A stretch of DNA of 64,000 bases from Desulfospira sp963664655 (GTDB lineage Bacteria > Desulfobacterota > Desulfobacteria > Desulfobacterales > Desulfobacteraceae), in contig OY761554.1 of the NCBI GenBank assembly GCA_963664655.2, positions 496,001 through 560,000 on the forward strand, read 5' to 3'. Of this stretch, positions 27,797 through 36,187 are shown piece after piece; positions within the stretch are counted from its first letter, which is position 1, and each line of letters begins with the position of its first letter. The notes under the pieces were generated by a model, which saw only the letters and a program-made list of their open reading frames with translations, did no database searches and was not told the origin of the DNA. The translations under genes were made by a program, and so were the position numbers.

Positions 27797-28141
27797 TCAG
27801 AAAATTTTTACCACATCTTTGCGATCATTCTGTGTCAGTTCAAGACGCGAAAACAGTTGGGCCACATGCCAGCGGACCTCTTGCTGATTAATTTTTGACA
27901 CCTCATTAATCAAATTTCGCTTGTAAGGAACCAAGTACTCAGGATATTGGACTGTCACTTTTTCAACTACATCTGCACATCTCATGCGTAAAACCGGTTC
28001 ACCACAACTCATCCCATCAAAAACAATTTTAAATAATGATGGATCAGAGATGATTTCTGATACAACTTCATTTGACTTGCCAATGGAACGGCGATCAGTG
28101 CCGATAAGTTTTTTTATAATTGGTGCCAACACATCTTTCAT
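27797..28141 (-). pseudogene. Cassette gene 1: HEAT-repeat protein, 3' end cut by the IS
   Basis: The 114-residue frame (MKDVLAPIIKKLIG, then GEPVLRMRCADVVEKVTVQY and INQQEVRWHVAQLFSRLELT) looks like helical HEAT repeats. It starts 26 bases after attC-A in the cassette direction, with GAAGG ahead of the ATG, as in a normal cassette. The frame reaches the IS end and stops on IS sequence (last residues KIF), so its C-terminus is lost. Confidence 0.72.
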
Positions 28142-28167
28142 TGCTGAACCTTCTTGGTTTTGCAGGA

Positions 28168-28294
28168 ACCGAACGACAAGCTCAGCCGACCGGGGGCAAA
28201 TTGCCGAGTTCGTTGTAAAAGCAAAATCCTTTCATAAACCAAGGTCTTTGAAAAGTCGCTAGGCCCCCGGGTCGGCTGGAGCGACTTGTTAGGA
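28168..28294 (-). other. attC recombination site A (integron cassette)
   Basis: This is a 127-bp imperfect palindrome. Its outer ends are ACCGAAC (28168-28174) and GTTAGGA (28288-28294). Inner arms AGCTCAGCCGACCGGGGG and CCCCCGGGTCGGCTGGAGC pair with one extra base in the right arm. On the minus strand that makes the right end the left-hand simple site, so cassettes read on the minus strand. Length and form are like the long attC sites of chromosomal integrons. Confidence 0.85.
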
Positions 28295-28532
28295 AAATAA
28301 TCCTTTGAATTTATAGGGTTTTCCGAACAATCAAACTTTTCGAAAAATCATTTCCTTTTCATCTATGGTTCATCTTTTCTATCATCACAGTTTCCGAGAC
28401 TGCAATTTCAATCAGCAACGCCATGGGCCTTCAAACTTGCAGGATTCTTTTCAAAAAGGGTATTCCCCCAATGCCTTTTGTGGAATCTTGCTTTTCTTTT
28501 AAATCTTGACTGAAATTTTGTTTTCTTCTCGT
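28295..28532. other. Body of a cassette without a clear gene
   Basis: The 238 bases between the two attC sites are AT-rich and have no open frame longer than about 20 codons on the cassette strand. TCCTAAC at the start of attC-B (28533) is the exact complement of GTTAGGA at the end of attC-A, so these are the two ends of one cassette. The cassette is therefore non-coding or decayed. Confidence 0.65.
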
Positions 28533-28659
28533 TCCTAACGGGGAGCTCAGCCGACCGGGGCGAACAGCCGAGCAGGTTGTCGAAGCCAAGTTTTTTCGAA
28601 AACCAAGGGCTTTCGAAAAGCCGCTAGCCCCCCGGGTCGGCTGCAGCGTTTTGTTATGC
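28533..28659 (-). other. attC recombination site B (integron cassette)
   Basis: Again 127 bp, from TCCTAAC to GTTATGC. Arms AGCTCAGCCGACCGGGG and CCCCGGGTCGGCTGCAGC pair with one extra base on the right side, and an inner stem forms around TTTTTTCGAAAACC/GGGCTTTCGAAAAG. It is about 85% like attC-A by eye, the homogeneity seen in chromosomal integron arrays. It lies 3' of cassette gene 2 on the minus strand, as expected. Confidence 0.87.
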
Positions 28660-28661
28660 CA

Positions 28662-29114
28662 TTATAATAAGTTGTGGAATATATGATCATGTACATCATA
28701 AAAATAGATTTCATTAAATCTTTTATCCTTTGATTCAATAGCTTCCATTATTTGTTGTTCTTCAGTCTTTGATAGCTCTTTCGCATCAGAAAAAGGATTT
28801 ATAATACCGACCAATAAAATACCACCACCATATTCTTCATAAACCTTGGCTATCGATCTCTTATTATATTTTTGAACAATGACTCCCTTTAGAATTGAAC
28901 TAAATTGTTCATCTGGATTAATATAAAATCGTTTTTCTTTTGGTACTGGCGTGTGTGTTTTATCATCAGCAGCATGTGATGTGATACTTTTTGCGAGCTC
29001 AAAACTTAAAAAAGCATCAGTTATTTCAATCCATGTTATACTGCCATCTATTTTGACGATTACATCCGGTGGGTCCGGTTTGCTGATGAATTCAAAATGG
29101 TGGCCTAATGACAC
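28662..29114 (-). CDS. Cassette gene 2: unknown protein, possibly nuclease-like, 5' end cut by the IS
   Basis: A 150-residue frame from a GTG at 29114. The same frame stays open upstream to the IS border at 29161 (giving EETHENSVIESFKNHC), so the true N-terminus is probably lost. PPDVIVKIDGSITWIEITDA has a P-D then E-x-T spacing like PD-(D/E)xK proteins. KEKRFYINPDEQFSSILKGV and YGGGILLVGIINPF follow. I do not recognise a family; the nuclease idea is only a motif-level guess. It ends 2 bases before attC-B, typical of cassettes. Confidence 0.6.
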   Translation of the reverse strand: MSLGHHFEFISKPDPPDVIVKIDGSITWIEITDAFLSFELAKSITSHAADDKTHTPVPKEKRFYINPDEQFSSILKGVIVQKYNKRSIAKVYEEYGGGILLVGIINPFSDAKELSKTEEQQIMEAIESKDKRFNEIYFYDVHDHIFHNLL

Positions 29115-29161
29115 ACAGTGATTTTTGAAACTTTCAATAACCGAGTTTTCATGTGTTTCTT

Positions 29162-30592
29162 CTGATTATATCGGATTTTGGGGAGGGCTTCGGTACCCAC
29201 CCAAAGAAGCCGAAATGTAAAAGTTATGCAACCAGTTATCGTGATATCTAAATTGATTCAGCCTTTCAGCTGGACTTTTGAAGCCGTTATGCCTTTTGAC
29301 TGTTTCCGGATTGTAAGGAGCAAAATTATGAATGAGTGCCCATCCTCGAATACTCAGCTGCGCTGCATCCATTGATCCATGAAAATACTGAGTGCTGAAC
29401 AGATGGCGATCCATTCTTTGCATTAATCTGTCAATCATATTACTCGTTCTGTGTGCCTTGGGATGATCGTAGGCGTTTCCGTATGAAACAATATTTTTCC
29501 GTAATTTCTTTATGGGGTCTGATATTACATTTGGGACATCTTGCTTTTTGCACCATTCGACCAACCTCCTGATTTGCTGAGAAAATGATCTTTTGCTTTC
29601 AGCCCGATAACAATCCCATAGTTTTGAGGCTGTTTCATCAAAGATGTCTCTGTATTTCTTTTTTGCCCTATCACGAATTTTTATGAATACATGTAGAAAA
29701 CAACAAATGATGGCTACTGATGGGAAAAGGCTTTTCCATGCCTGCCGGGTAGCTTTCCATCCGTCCATATTGACGGATTCCGGAGAATATTCAGGCTGTA
29801 GACATTGGGCCTCATCCCGGTAAAATTGATATGCTCCGGTCAAGGCTTGGTTCCCAGCATTTTGAGCAACAGAAACTCCAAGAATACAGCCACTTCCAAC
29901 AGTTGTTGCCACATAAGTTTTTTCACCCAAAATCCGGGTATGCTTTTCATCCGCCGCAAGGTGTTGAGGGATGTCTTCCGATTGTCGGATGGTTGTTCCA
30001 ACGATACTATTGCGACCAAGTGACTGCTCAATCCGATACCAATACATTGGATACTTTCCGAAAATGTGGCTCAGTGCCCAAAAGGGCACATTAAATTTTC
30101 GCATGAAAAGAGCTTTTTCAACTTCGTCTACCAAGCCGGTGAGATATGGTGTTACAAAGGATGGGCGGACTGTGTAAGCAATGCCAGCTACCTCGATTCG
30201 CCGAATAGGGATCAACATTTTTTTTGAGTGGTAGATATCTTTCATTAGATATCCTTCCTTGGAAATTTCAGCTGGAAATAATTCCGGGAAAAGCTCAATT
30301 TTTTCATTGAGACAGTTCCGAAATTTGTCAGAATTTTGAATGTTGTCATTATAAGTATCTTGAGAAAAAGGCACACATATGGTTCTATGGTTTCGGGTTG
30401 CGGATTCTGTATCTGTTTCCCACATATAGTTAGAGACCTCCTTGGCGGGTTTGGTCTCTAACTATATGAAATTATTGACAAAAAGTCTAGTTTGGATTCC
30501 TTTTAATTTCAATGGGTTACAAAATATTTTTTCCGCCCTTCCAATGATTTATGCTGGTAAGGTCACTGTTCCCCTAAATCCGTTATAATCAG
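29162..30592 (-). mobile_element. Insertion sequence, copy 2
   Basis: Same 1431-bp element as at 26370-27800 in the same orientation, with the same inverted ends and the same start-codon hairpin. Its outer (right) flank is AAAATGTT at 30593-30600, shared with the left flank of copy 1. The identity of the two copies implies a recent duplication. Confidence 0.93.
29166..30425 (-). CDS. DDE transposase (IS copy 2)
   Basis: A 419-residue DDE transposase identical to that encoded by copy 1, intact, with AAGGAGG hidden in a hairpin before the start. Since both copies are intact, either IS or the whole composite element may still be mobile. Confidence 0.88.
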   Translation of the reverse strand: MWETDTESATRNHRTICVPFSQDTYNDNIQNSDKFRNCLNEKIELFPELFPAEISKEGYLMKDIYHSKKMLIPIRRIEVAGIAYTVRPSFVTPYLTGLVDEVEKALFMRKFNVPFWALSHIFGKYPMYWYRIEQSLGRNSIVGTTIRQSEDIPQHLAADEKHTRILGEKTYVATTVGSGCILGVSVAQNAGNQALTGAYQFYRDEAQCLQPEYSPESVNMDGWKATRQAWKSLFPSVAIICCFLHVFIKIRDRAKKKYRDIFDETASKLWDCYRAESKRSFSQQIRRLVEWCKKQDVPNVISDPIKKLRKNIVSYGNAYDHPKAHRTSNMIDRLMQRMDRHLFSTQYFHGSMDAAQLSIRGWALIHNFAPYNPETVKRHNGFKSPAERLNQFRYHDNWLHNFYISASLGGYRSPPQNPI

Positions 30593-31266
30593 AAAATGTT
30601 GTAGAGCATCAGAAAATAAATCTTTTCCGGCGAATTTTCCCGGTAAACCAACTCAATATGTAAGCAGATCTTTTCCGTTACATCATCTACTTTTTTCTCG
30701 TCCTCCCACATCTGCCCGAAAAGAGCCAGCCAGGTTTGAGTAGACGGAGCGTCATCAAACCGGTTAATAAAATTGGATACCGCATTGCCTTTCTCATACC
30801 CCAGATCAACCGTCGTGAAACCGTTTACCGGCATATATGCAATATTATTTTTTACATCCCTGGTTTCAATACATGCAAACTGCTGCATGGGCGACTTTGT
30901 TGAGTTGGAACGAAACACTGCTTTTCTTCTGATCCAGTCAGCGCATTCCCTGGCCACCGCCCGCTGGGTCAATTTGTTTTTCAACTGAATTTCAAATTCG
31001 CTTCCGTAAAGGTTTAACTCCCTTTCTCTTTTCGGGATATGAAACTCTCGTCTTGTTTTTGAAAATTTATCTGTGGATTCTTGGGGAACAAAAGCAGGGG
31101 ATGTGAATAGAAACTCGACGGAATGAATTTTTTCCAACTCACTTTTCAAAGCTTCATAGGCATAGATGGAAAAATAGGAAGCCGCAATTTTTAAGCGGAC
31201 ACCGGACCTGAGAGACCTTTTAAGGTCCTCCCCCCACAACTCATTAATATTGTCCAGAATCTGCAT
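30593..31266 (-). pseudogene. PLD/SNF2-type helicase, N-terminal part (cut by the composite transposon)
   Basis: It starts MQILDNINELWGEDLKRSLR and encodes the phospholipase-D-like N-terminal domain that precedes the helicase in this family (VRLKIAASYFSIYAYEALKS, VDLGYEKGNAVSNFINRFDD, YRENSPEKIYFLMLYNIF). The natural sequence continues at 26369 as NEFLEDISDD. Here it meets the IS end and stops at a TGA made by the IS. The gene begins the restriction island operon. The promoter should lie in the gap that follows (31267-31572). Confidence 0.9.
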
Positions 31267-31572
31267 GATATGATTTCATCAGTCCCATGGATAATGAATA
31301 AGCAAGTAACCATCGAATATAACAAAATCCCCCAAATTAAAAGGAAAGACGGGGAAACACTTAAAAAAACAAGCGGCCATTTATCAGGAAACCGACAGAA
31401 CATCTTTCATGAGAGCCCCCCTGAGGTCTTGCTGGAAATCTTTTCTTCTCACCCGGCATCCGGCCTGATATAGTGTCCGACGTGATGGGGAACAAGCCCG
31501 GTTATATTTTTCCTGCCGCCGGGAAAAGCGTGCCATGGAGTCCCTGCCCCAGACAAAGGAGATTTTTTAATA
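31267..31572. other. 306-bp gap between divergent genes
   Basis: A 67-codon frame at 31270-31473 has no ribosome site and no recognisable sequence, so I do not call it. AAAGGAGATTTTTTAATA before 31573 is the ribosome site of the RNase T2 gene. Nothing else stands out. Confidence 0.5.
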
Positions 31573-32535
31573 ATGCGGTGCCTGAAATCCTGTTTATTCT
31601 TCATTGGTCTGATATTCATCATTACCGGGACGGCACAGGCCCAGGTTGTTTTAAAAGGTGTCTTTACAGCACTTGAATCCTGTGAAGCCTATCAGTCTTT
31701 TAGAAAAGGGACCAACCCGGGAAATATCAGACTGGTTCAGGGCGCATCCTATGAACTGATTGCAAAAAACAAAGAAAAGGCAACCCATTACAGAATCCGG
31801 ATAAAGGATGCAAGTCCCATGGAGCGGTGGGTTTCTGCATCCTGCGGCCATATTCTGACCCCGGATGCCGCACTTTCTTCAGGCCATGATCCGTCCTTAC
31901 CCGAATACCTTCTGGCCGTCAGCTGGCAGCCGGCCTTCTGCCAGACCCATCAGTCAAGATCCGAGTGTAAATCCCAGAACAAAAACAGGTATGATGCTGA
32001 CCATTTTACCCTCCACGGGCTCTGGCCCCAGCCGGTGTCCAATGTTTATTGTACAGCAGATGATAGAAACAAACGCCTGGACGAACAAAAGAAGTATCAT
32101 CAGCTTCCCGAACCCCGGATCTCTTCTGCAACCAGTGAACAGCTGACCAGGGTGATGCCCGGGACCATGTCCTTTCTTCACCGCCATGAGTGGATTAAAC
32201 ATGGAACCTGCTACTCGCCCTCACCTGAAGAATATTTTGGGGAATCCATCCAGTTGATAAAACAATTAAACGATTCTGCCGTCAGGGAGTATTTTAAAGA
32301 CAATATCGGAGAAACCGTTTCGGTTTCTGAAATTAAGGCCCGGTTTGACAAGGCCTTCGGACCAGGGGCCGGGGATAAGGTCAATATAAAATGCCATAAC
32401 GGTATGATCACTGAACTCAGGATCAACCTGAAAGGAGAGATTACCCTGCAATCGGAACTTTCCGCACTGATTCACAATGCGGCTTCGGCTGCGTCCGGCT
32501 GCCGGTCCGGCATAATCGACGCGGCGGGGTATTAG
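31573..32535 (+). CDS. Secreted ribonuclease T2 family protein
   Basis: A 320-residue precursor with a Sec signal peptide (MRCLKSCLFFIGLIFIITGT, cleavage near AQA-Q) and both T2 signatures: CAS I FTLHGLWP near residue 145 and CAS II HEWIKHGTC near residue 206, with the two catalytic histidines and the acidic/basic residues. RNase T2 enzymes cut RNA through a 2',3'-cyclic phosphate and act in the periplasm or outside the cell. The extra N-terminal 80-90 residues (GVFTALESCEAYQSFRKGT) are like those of some bacterial members. The ribosome site is AAAGGAG. Confidence 0.93.
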   Translation: MRCLKSCLFFIGLIFIITGTAQAQVVLKGVFTALESCEAYQSFRKGTNPGNIRLVQGASYELIAKNKEKATHYRIRIKDASPMERWVSASCGHILTPDAALSSGHDPSLPEYLLAVSWQPAFCQTHQSRSECKSQNKNRYDADHFTLHGLWPQPVSNVYCTADDRNKRLDEQKKYHQLPEPRISSATSEQLTRVMPGTMSFLHRHEWIKHGTCYSPSPEEYFGESIQLIKQLNDSAVREYFKDNIGETVSVSEIKARFDKAFGPGAGDKVNIKCHNGMITELRINLKGEITLQSELSALIHNAASAASGCRSGIIDAAGY

Positions 32536-32539
32536 AAAT

Positions 32540-34675
32540 ATGAACATTGAACCCATCATCAGTCAGGAAACCGGCTTAAAAGAAGCTCGCGTATCTGCTG
32601 TTTTAAACCTGCTGGACCAGGGGGCCACGGTTCCCTTTATTGCCCGGTACAGAAAAGAGCTCACCGGTGCCATGGACGAGGTGGCCATCTCCGGGATCCG
32701 GGACAGGGCCAAAGCCTTAAAAGAACTGGAGCAAAGAAAACAGGCCATTGTCAAATCCCTTGAGCAAAGAGAGCTTTATACCCGGGAGCTGGGCCAAAAG
32801 ATTGAAGGGGCTCTTTCCATGGCCGAGCTGGAAGATATTTACGAAAAATACCGGCCCAAGAAACGGACCCGGGCCGCAATAGCCCGGGAAAAGGGGCTGG
32901 AGCCCCTGGCCCGGATGCTTTTAGACCCCAAAGGGATCCCGGACCCTCAAAAAGCGGTCCAAAAATTCATTACTTCTGAAGTTTCCACAGAAACAGACGC
33001 ATGGGCCGGGGCCCGGGATATCATTGCCGAACAGATCAATGAAGATGCCGGCATCCGGTCAGGGATAAGGGATGTTTTCATTAAAACCGCCATGTTTCAA
33101 TCCAGGGTGATCAAGGCAAACCAGGAGCAGGGGGCCAAATTCAAGGATTATTTCGACTGGGAAGAATTGGCATTCAAAGCCCCGTCCCACCGGGTTCTGG
33201 CCATGCTCAGGGGCGCGGGCGAAAAAATCCTGCGAATTCACGTCCTGCCCGATGAGCAACGGGTCCTGGGCCTGATTTATGCGGTTTACCCGGGCGGAAA
33301 AAGCCAATGCCGGTTCAGTTCGGACCAGGTTCGCCTGGCTGCTGAAGACGCCTACAAACGGCTGCTGTCCAAATCCATTGAAAATGAGGCCATAGGGCTT
33401 CTCAAGCAGAAAGCCGATGAGACTGCCGTGGCGGTTTTCAGCGAGAACTTAAGACAGGTGCTGCTGTCTCCGCCATTGGGAGGCCAACCGGTTCTGGCCG
33501 TTGACCCGGGGTTCAGAACCGGCTGCAAACTGGCCTGCCTGGACGCTACGGGACGGCTGGTCCACCATGATGTGATCTATCCCCATACCGAAAAGGGAAA
33601 GGCGGCTGCCGGACAACTGATCCCCGGCCTGATCAGCCGTTACCATATCAGCGCCGTGGCGGTGGGAAACGGCACGGCAGGAAGGGAAACCGAGGCCTTT
33701 TTCAGGGAGCTTGGCCTGCCAACGCATGTGGATGTGATTATGGTGGATGAAAGCGGGGCCTCGATATATTCAGCCTCTGAAACAGCCAGAGAGGAATTCC
33801 CGGACCATGACATCACCGTAAGGGGAGCGGTCTCCATCGGCCGGCGGCTCATGGACCCCCTGGCCGAACTGGTCAAGGTGGAGCCCAAATCCATTGGCGT
33901 AGGGCAGTACCAGCACGATGTGGATCAGACCCTTCTTAAAACCGCCCTGGATGATGTGGTGGTGTCCTGCGTCAATCAGGTCGGGGTGGAGGCCAACACG
34001 GCATCAAAACAGCTTCTGGCCCGGGTATCCGGCCTGAATGCCGCCATTGCCGCCAACATGGTTACATACCGGGATGAAAACGGGCCCTTCAAGACCCGGA
34101 AAGAATTCTTAAAAGTGCCCCGTTTAGGTCCCAAAGCCTTTGAGCAGGCCGCCGGTTTTTTAAGGATTCAAGACGGGGAAAACCCCCTGGATAAAAGCGG
34201 TATCCATCCCGAGTCCTACTCAATCGTCAGCCGGATGGCCAAGGCGGTTAATGCCGGTGTGGACCAGATCATGAAAGACCCCGAACAGATCCGGCATATC
34301 GACCTTAAGCCTTACGTCACCGAGACCGTGGGCCTTCCCACCCTTAAAGACATCCTTTCAGAGCTGGCCAATCCGGGCCGGGACCCCAGACAGCCCTTCC
34401 AGGCCTTTTCCTTTGATAAGACCATCCATGCCATCCAGGACCTGGTTCCGGGCATGGAAGTCCCGGGACTGATCACCAACGTCACCGCCTTTGGCGCCTT
34501 TGTGGACATCGGGGTGCACCAGGACGGCCTGGTCCACATCAGCCAGCTGGCGGACCGGTTTGTCAAAGACCCCAATGAGATTGTGAAGGTCCGCCAGCAG
34601 GTAAAGGTCCGCATCCTTGAGGTGGATATCGCTCGAAAACGGATCTCCCTTTCCATGAAAGCGCTTAAAACCTGA
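32540..34675 (+). CDS. tex: Tex-like S1 RNA-binding protein
   Basis: A 711-residue protein with the whole Tex architecture. The N-terminal helical region (TGLKEARVSAVLNLLDQGAT, VPFIARYRKELTGAMDE) is followed by a YqgF/RNase-H-like domain (VLAVDPGFRTGCKLACLD), helix-hairpin-helix parts (NMVTYRDENGPFKTRKEFLK) and a C-terminal S1 domain at about 635-708 (VTAFGAFVDIGVHQDGLVHI). Tex binds nucleic acid and affects transcription and toxin expression in several bacteria; the molecular role is not settled. It starts 4 bases after the RNase T2 stop, so the two are likely co-transcribed. Confidence 0.96.
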   Translation: MNIEPIISQETGLKEARVSAVLNLLDQGATVPFIARYRKELTGAMDEVAISGIRDRAKALKELEQRKQAIVKSLEQRELYTRELGQKIEGALSMAELEDIYEKYRPKKRTRAAIAREKGLEPLARMLLDPKGIPDPQKAVQKFITSEVSTETDAWAGARDIIAEQINEDAGIRSGIRDVFIKTAMFQSRVIKANQEQGAKFKDYFDWEELAFKAPSHRVLAMLRGAGEKILRIHVLPDEQRVLGLIYAVYPGGKSQCRFSSDQVRLAAEDAYKRLLSKSIENEAIGLLKQKADETAVAVFSENLRQVLLSPPLGGQPVLAVDPGFRTGCKLACLDATGRLVHHDVIYPHTEKGKAAAGQLIPGLISRYHISAVAVGNGTAGRETEAFFRELGLPTHVDVIMVDESGASIYSASETAREEFPDHDITVRGAVSIGRRLMDPLAELVKVEPKSIGVGQYQHDVDQTLLKTALDDVVVSCVNQVGVEANTASKQLLARVSGLNAAIAANMVTYRDENGPFKTRKEFLKVPRLGPKAFEQAAGFLRIQDGENPLDKSGIHPESYSIVSRMAKAVNAGVDQIMKDPEQIRHIDLKPYVTETVGLPTLKDILSELANPGRDPRQPFQAFSFDKTIHAIQDLVPGMEVPGLITNVTAFGAFVDIGVHQDGLVHISQLADRFVKDPNEIVKVRQQVKVRILEVDIARKRISLSMKALKT

Positions 34676-34742
34676 CCATTGAATTCTTTAACGAAAAAAG
34701 ACTCGCAAATGACATCAAATAAAGATAGAATATGATGTTTAT

Positions 34743-34836
34743 ATAACCGTCACGGACGGCTTGGGTTATCCAACCAAGCACCGCCCACAACGAAAAATAA
34801 AAGTCTTTTCAGGCTGTTAGTGAGACTTTCATATAA
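34743..34836 (-). repeat. Dispersed 90-bp hairpin element, single copy, minus orientation
   Basis: It matches the 10751-11020 unit on the opposite strand (CCGTCACGGACGGCTTGGGT, GCACCGCCCACAACGAAAAA, GTGAGACTTTCATATAA). It lies between tex and the toxin-antitoxin pair, ending 20 bases before the antitoxin start. Confidence 0.92.
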
Positions 34837-34855
34837 ATTAAGGGAGATAAATACA

Positions 34856-35134
34856 ATGCCCATCAGCATCACTGAAGACATCAGGTCCATAACAGACTTA
34901 AAGCGCAATACCAATGCGGTTCTCAAGCAGATCCAAACCACAAAACGGCCCGTTATATTAACGGTTAACGGCAAAGCCGAGGCGGTACTGGTGGCCGCCA
35001 AAGAGTACGAAAAAATAACAAATGCCTTTAATTTGTTAAAACTGATAGCGCCGGCTGAAGAGGATATTAAAGAGGGGCGCTTTTCTGAGGCCGCATCCTT
35101 TTTCAAAGGGTTCAAACGTGACAAAGGAATATAA
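34856..35134 (+). CDS. Type II antitoxin, Phd/YefM family
   Basis: A 92-residue protein: MPISITEDIRSITDLKRNTN, then RPVILTVNGKAEAVLVAAKE, the Phd/YefM DNA-binding N-terminal fold that ends in a flexible toxin-binding tail. It would neutralise the downstream ParE-like toxin and repress its own promoter. The start at 34856 has AAGGGAG 8 bases upstream; a longer in-frame ATG at 34820 lies in the dispersed repeat. It overlaps the toxin gene by 17 bases. Confidence 0.9.
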   Translation: MPISITEDIRSITDLKRNTNAVLKQIQTTKRPVILTVNGKAEAVLVAAKEYEKITNAFNLLKLIAPAEEDIKEGRFSEAASFFKGFKRDKGI

Positions 35135-35417
35135 AGTTCACATATCACTCAGCGCCCAGAAAGACCTGGAACATATCTATTTCTATATCGCAGAAGACAG
35201 TGTCAACAACGCAAAAAACTTTATCCTCGAACTGGAAAATCGAATTTACAGCCTCGACACCATGCCGGAGCGCTTTGCCCTGATACCGGAAAATATTTTT
35301 TTCAACACCAGTTACAGGCACCTCATCCATAAGAAATACCGTGTTATATACAAAATCACCAGCCAGTGTGTTTACATCTTAAGGATCATTCACGGGGCAA
35401 AGCTCCTGGATCTGTAA
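35118..35417 (+). CDS. Type II toxin, RelE/ParE superfamily
   Basis: A 99-residue protein with the RelE/ParE fold: HISLSAQKDLEHIYFYIAED at the N-terminus and RHLIHKKYRVIYKI followed by YILRIIHGAKLL at the C-terminus. The ParE-like AQKDLEHIYFYIAE helix suggests a gyrase or ribosome target, which sequence cannot settle. The start is GTG at 35118 inside the antitoxin gene, with AAAGGG ahead. It forms an operon with the antitoxin. Confidence 0.88.
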   Translation: MTKEYKVHISLSAQKDLEHIYFYIAEDSVNNAKNFILELENRIYSLDTMPERFALIPENIFFNTSYRHLIHKKYRVIYKITSQCVYILRIIHGAKLLDL

Positions 35418-35517
35418 AAACGGGCGCTCCCTTTACAGCCCCGGGGATCTTGGCGTTGACGCCCGGGCACGACTTCACTACTATGGCGTCATGAACATAA
35501 CTTAAACAGGAGGCCGC

Positions 35518-35973
35518 ATGTCTATATTTCTCGTGCAGCACGGGCTCAGTCTGCCCAAAACAGAAGACCCCGAAAAAGAACTGTCTGACAGGGGCCGGGA
35601 AGAAACCCTGAAAATTGCCGAAGTGGCAGCCGGTTACGGCGTTAAAGTTTCCCAAATTTTTCACTCCGGGAAAAAACGCTCGAAACAGACCGCCCTGCTC
35701 ATGGCTCAAACCCTTAGCCCCGGCCTTGATATAGAGTTTTTATCGGGAATATCGCCCATGGATGATGTCAAGGTTCTGGCAAGCCGGCTTGACCCCGATG
35801 CCAATCATATGGTGGTGGGCCACCTGCCATATATGGAAAAGCTGGTCTCTTATTTGACTACAGGCCGGGAGGAACCCAAGGTGTTAAAATTCCAGAATTC
35901 CGGGATCGTCTGTCTGGACCGGGATGAATCCGGCTGGTTCATCCGCTGGACCCTGAATCCGAATATCTCATAA
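35518..35973 (+). CDS. sixA: Phosphohistidine phosphatase SixA
   Basis: A 151-residue histidine phosphatase: LVQHGLSLPKTEDPEKELSD at the N-terminus, FHSGKKRSKQTALLMAQTL, and NHMVVGHLPYMEKLVSYLTT carrying the second catalytic His. The usual RHG motif is QHG here (Gln for Arg), with the nucleophilic His kept. SixA removes phosphate from histidine in phosphorelay proteins. The start has AGGAGG (ACAGGAGGCCGCATG). Its 3' end is duplicated at 48654-48700, and an IS lies right behind its stop codon. Confidence 0.9.
   Translation: MSIFLVQHGLSLPKTEDPEKELSDRGREETLKIAEVAAGYGVKVSQIFHSGKKRSKQTALLMAQTLSPGLDIEFLSGISPMDDVKVLASRLDPDANHMVVGHLPYMEKLVSYLTTGREEPKVLKFQNSGIVCLDRDESGWFIRWTLNPNIS
35933..35963 (+). 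repeat. att-like direct repeat, left copy (inside the 3' end of sixA)
   Basis: This 31-bp sequence starting GCTGGTTCATCCGCTGGACC is identical to 48660-48690. The match continues imperfectly over 47 bases, 35927-35973 against 48654-48700, up to the stop codon. A repeat of a gene's 3' end at both borders of accessory DNA is the usual mark of site-specific integration. Confidence 0.75.
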
Positions 35974-36187
35974 TCTATGACCACAAATAACGGTTGGATT
36001 CAATAATGTCAATCGGTTACAAGCCTAAAAATGCTATACTTGATCATTTTTTTATGACCGTTTTTCTCATTCTTAATTTGACCCATAAGAAAGAAAAAAT
36101 GATAAAAAACCTGAGAATAAAGGATCATGGGCTATATTACTTCTTAGTAAAAATTCAAATCAATGCTTGTAATGCCGGCTTGCTTTT

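Larger units (their letters stand above)
26370..27800 (-). mobile_element. Insertion sequence, copy 1
   Basis: The ends are imperfect inverted repeats of about 22 bp: CTGATTATATCGGATTTTGG at the left and its complement CTGATTATAACGGATTTAGG (reading inward from the right) with two mismatches, each followed by GG. One transposase gene fills it. The family is not assigned; an 8-bp duplication and a DDE enzyme are seen. Confidence 0.93.
26370..30592. mobile_element. IS-bounded composite transposon carrying integron cassettes
   Basis: Two identical 1431-bp IS copies in the same orientation (26370-27800 and 29162-30592) flank 1361 bp of foreign DNA. The outer flanks are an exact 8-bp duplication AAAATGTT (26362-26369 and 30593-30600), while the inner flanks do not match each other. 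This is what is expected if the whole 4223 bp moved as one unit into the helicase gene. The passenger contains two attC sites and cassette genes, but no integrase. Confidence 0.9.

Noticed and set aside
28168..28659. The two attC palindromes as ordinary terminators or REPs
   Set aside because: Equal 127-bp length, matching 7-bp outer boxes, the extra base in one inner arm and their position at cassette gene borders fit attC much better.
31270..31473. 67-codon frame between the helicase remnant and the RNase T2 gene
   Set aside because: No ribosome site, no recognisable sequence, and it overlaps the likely promoter region.
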